Below, piece after piece: positions 63,961 through 64,000 of a stretch of DNA of 64,000 nt. The position numbers and the translations under genes are program-made. A model generated the notes under the pieces. That model was given only the letters and a program-made list of their open reading frames with translations, was not told where the DNA came from and ran no database searches. Numbering within the stretch: the stretch's first letter is position 1; each line of letters begins with the position of its first letter. Source of the DNA: Dromiciops gliroides (taxonomy: Eukaryota; Chordata; Mammalia; Microbiotheria; Microbiotheriidae); NCBI RefSeq assembly GCF_019393635.1, contig NC_057866.1, positions 5,792,223 through 5,856,222 of the forward strand, in the 5' to 3' direction.

Positions 63961-64000
63961 CACACGCAGCAGCTGAAAGAACAGCTGCATCCCAGTGAGG

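Overview
The window looks like marsupial nuclear DNA. Evidence: more than two dozen copies of a young tRNA-derived CORE SINE of the WSINE1/MAR1 type, many with clear target-site duplications and A-rich tails; marsupial-type LINE-1 fragments; older MIR, L2 and L3/CR1 repeats; one SINE with a BovB/RTE-like tail; and two host genes with therian-style exon structure. An Australian marsupial is my best guess, from how intact the SINEs are. The species cannot be fixed from the sequence alone.

Two protein-coding genes are supported, both on the plus strand. FGF19 (three coding exons, 27279-33422, 218 aa) is an endocrine FGF. LTO1, formerly ORAOV1 (five coding exons, 48703-51057, 137 aa), is the adaptor for Fe-S loading of ABCE1. 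Order and orientation match the mammalian FGF3-FGF4-FGF19-LTO1-CCND1 cluster read from the FGF3 side. FGF4 should lie beyond the left edge and CCND1 beyond the right edge; neither is seen here.

Layout. 1-26500: intergenic, repeat-dense. It holds a processed CEP19 pseudogene split by two SINEs, LINE-1 pieces, three LTR fossils, microsatellites, two short local duplications and two CTCF-like motifs. 26500-34730: FGF19, with a pyrimidine tract, GC boxes, a TATA box, a (TG)n(CG)n tract just inside intron 1, and a 3'UTR carrying another long pyrimidine tract and an AU-rich end. Intron 2 holds an inverted-repeat-1 (IR-1) nuclear-receptor motif. 34730-48200: intergenic. It contains a diverged second copy of the IR-1-bearing segment about 0.9 kb past the FGF19 poly(A) site, L2 and L1 remnants, two further LTR fossils and many SINEs. 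48200-51140: the LTO1 CpG island, compact gene and a GC-box minisatellite in intron 2. 51140-64000: intergenic, mostly old repeats and unassigned unique sequence.

The observations I rate highest are the paired IR-1 elements in and just after FGF19, which is a bile-acid/FXR target in other mammals, and the joint absence of both cysteines of the first FGF19 disulfide. The two genes do different jobs (a gut-to-liver hormone and a housekeeping Fe-S factor). Their proximity reflects conserved synteny, not a shared pathway.
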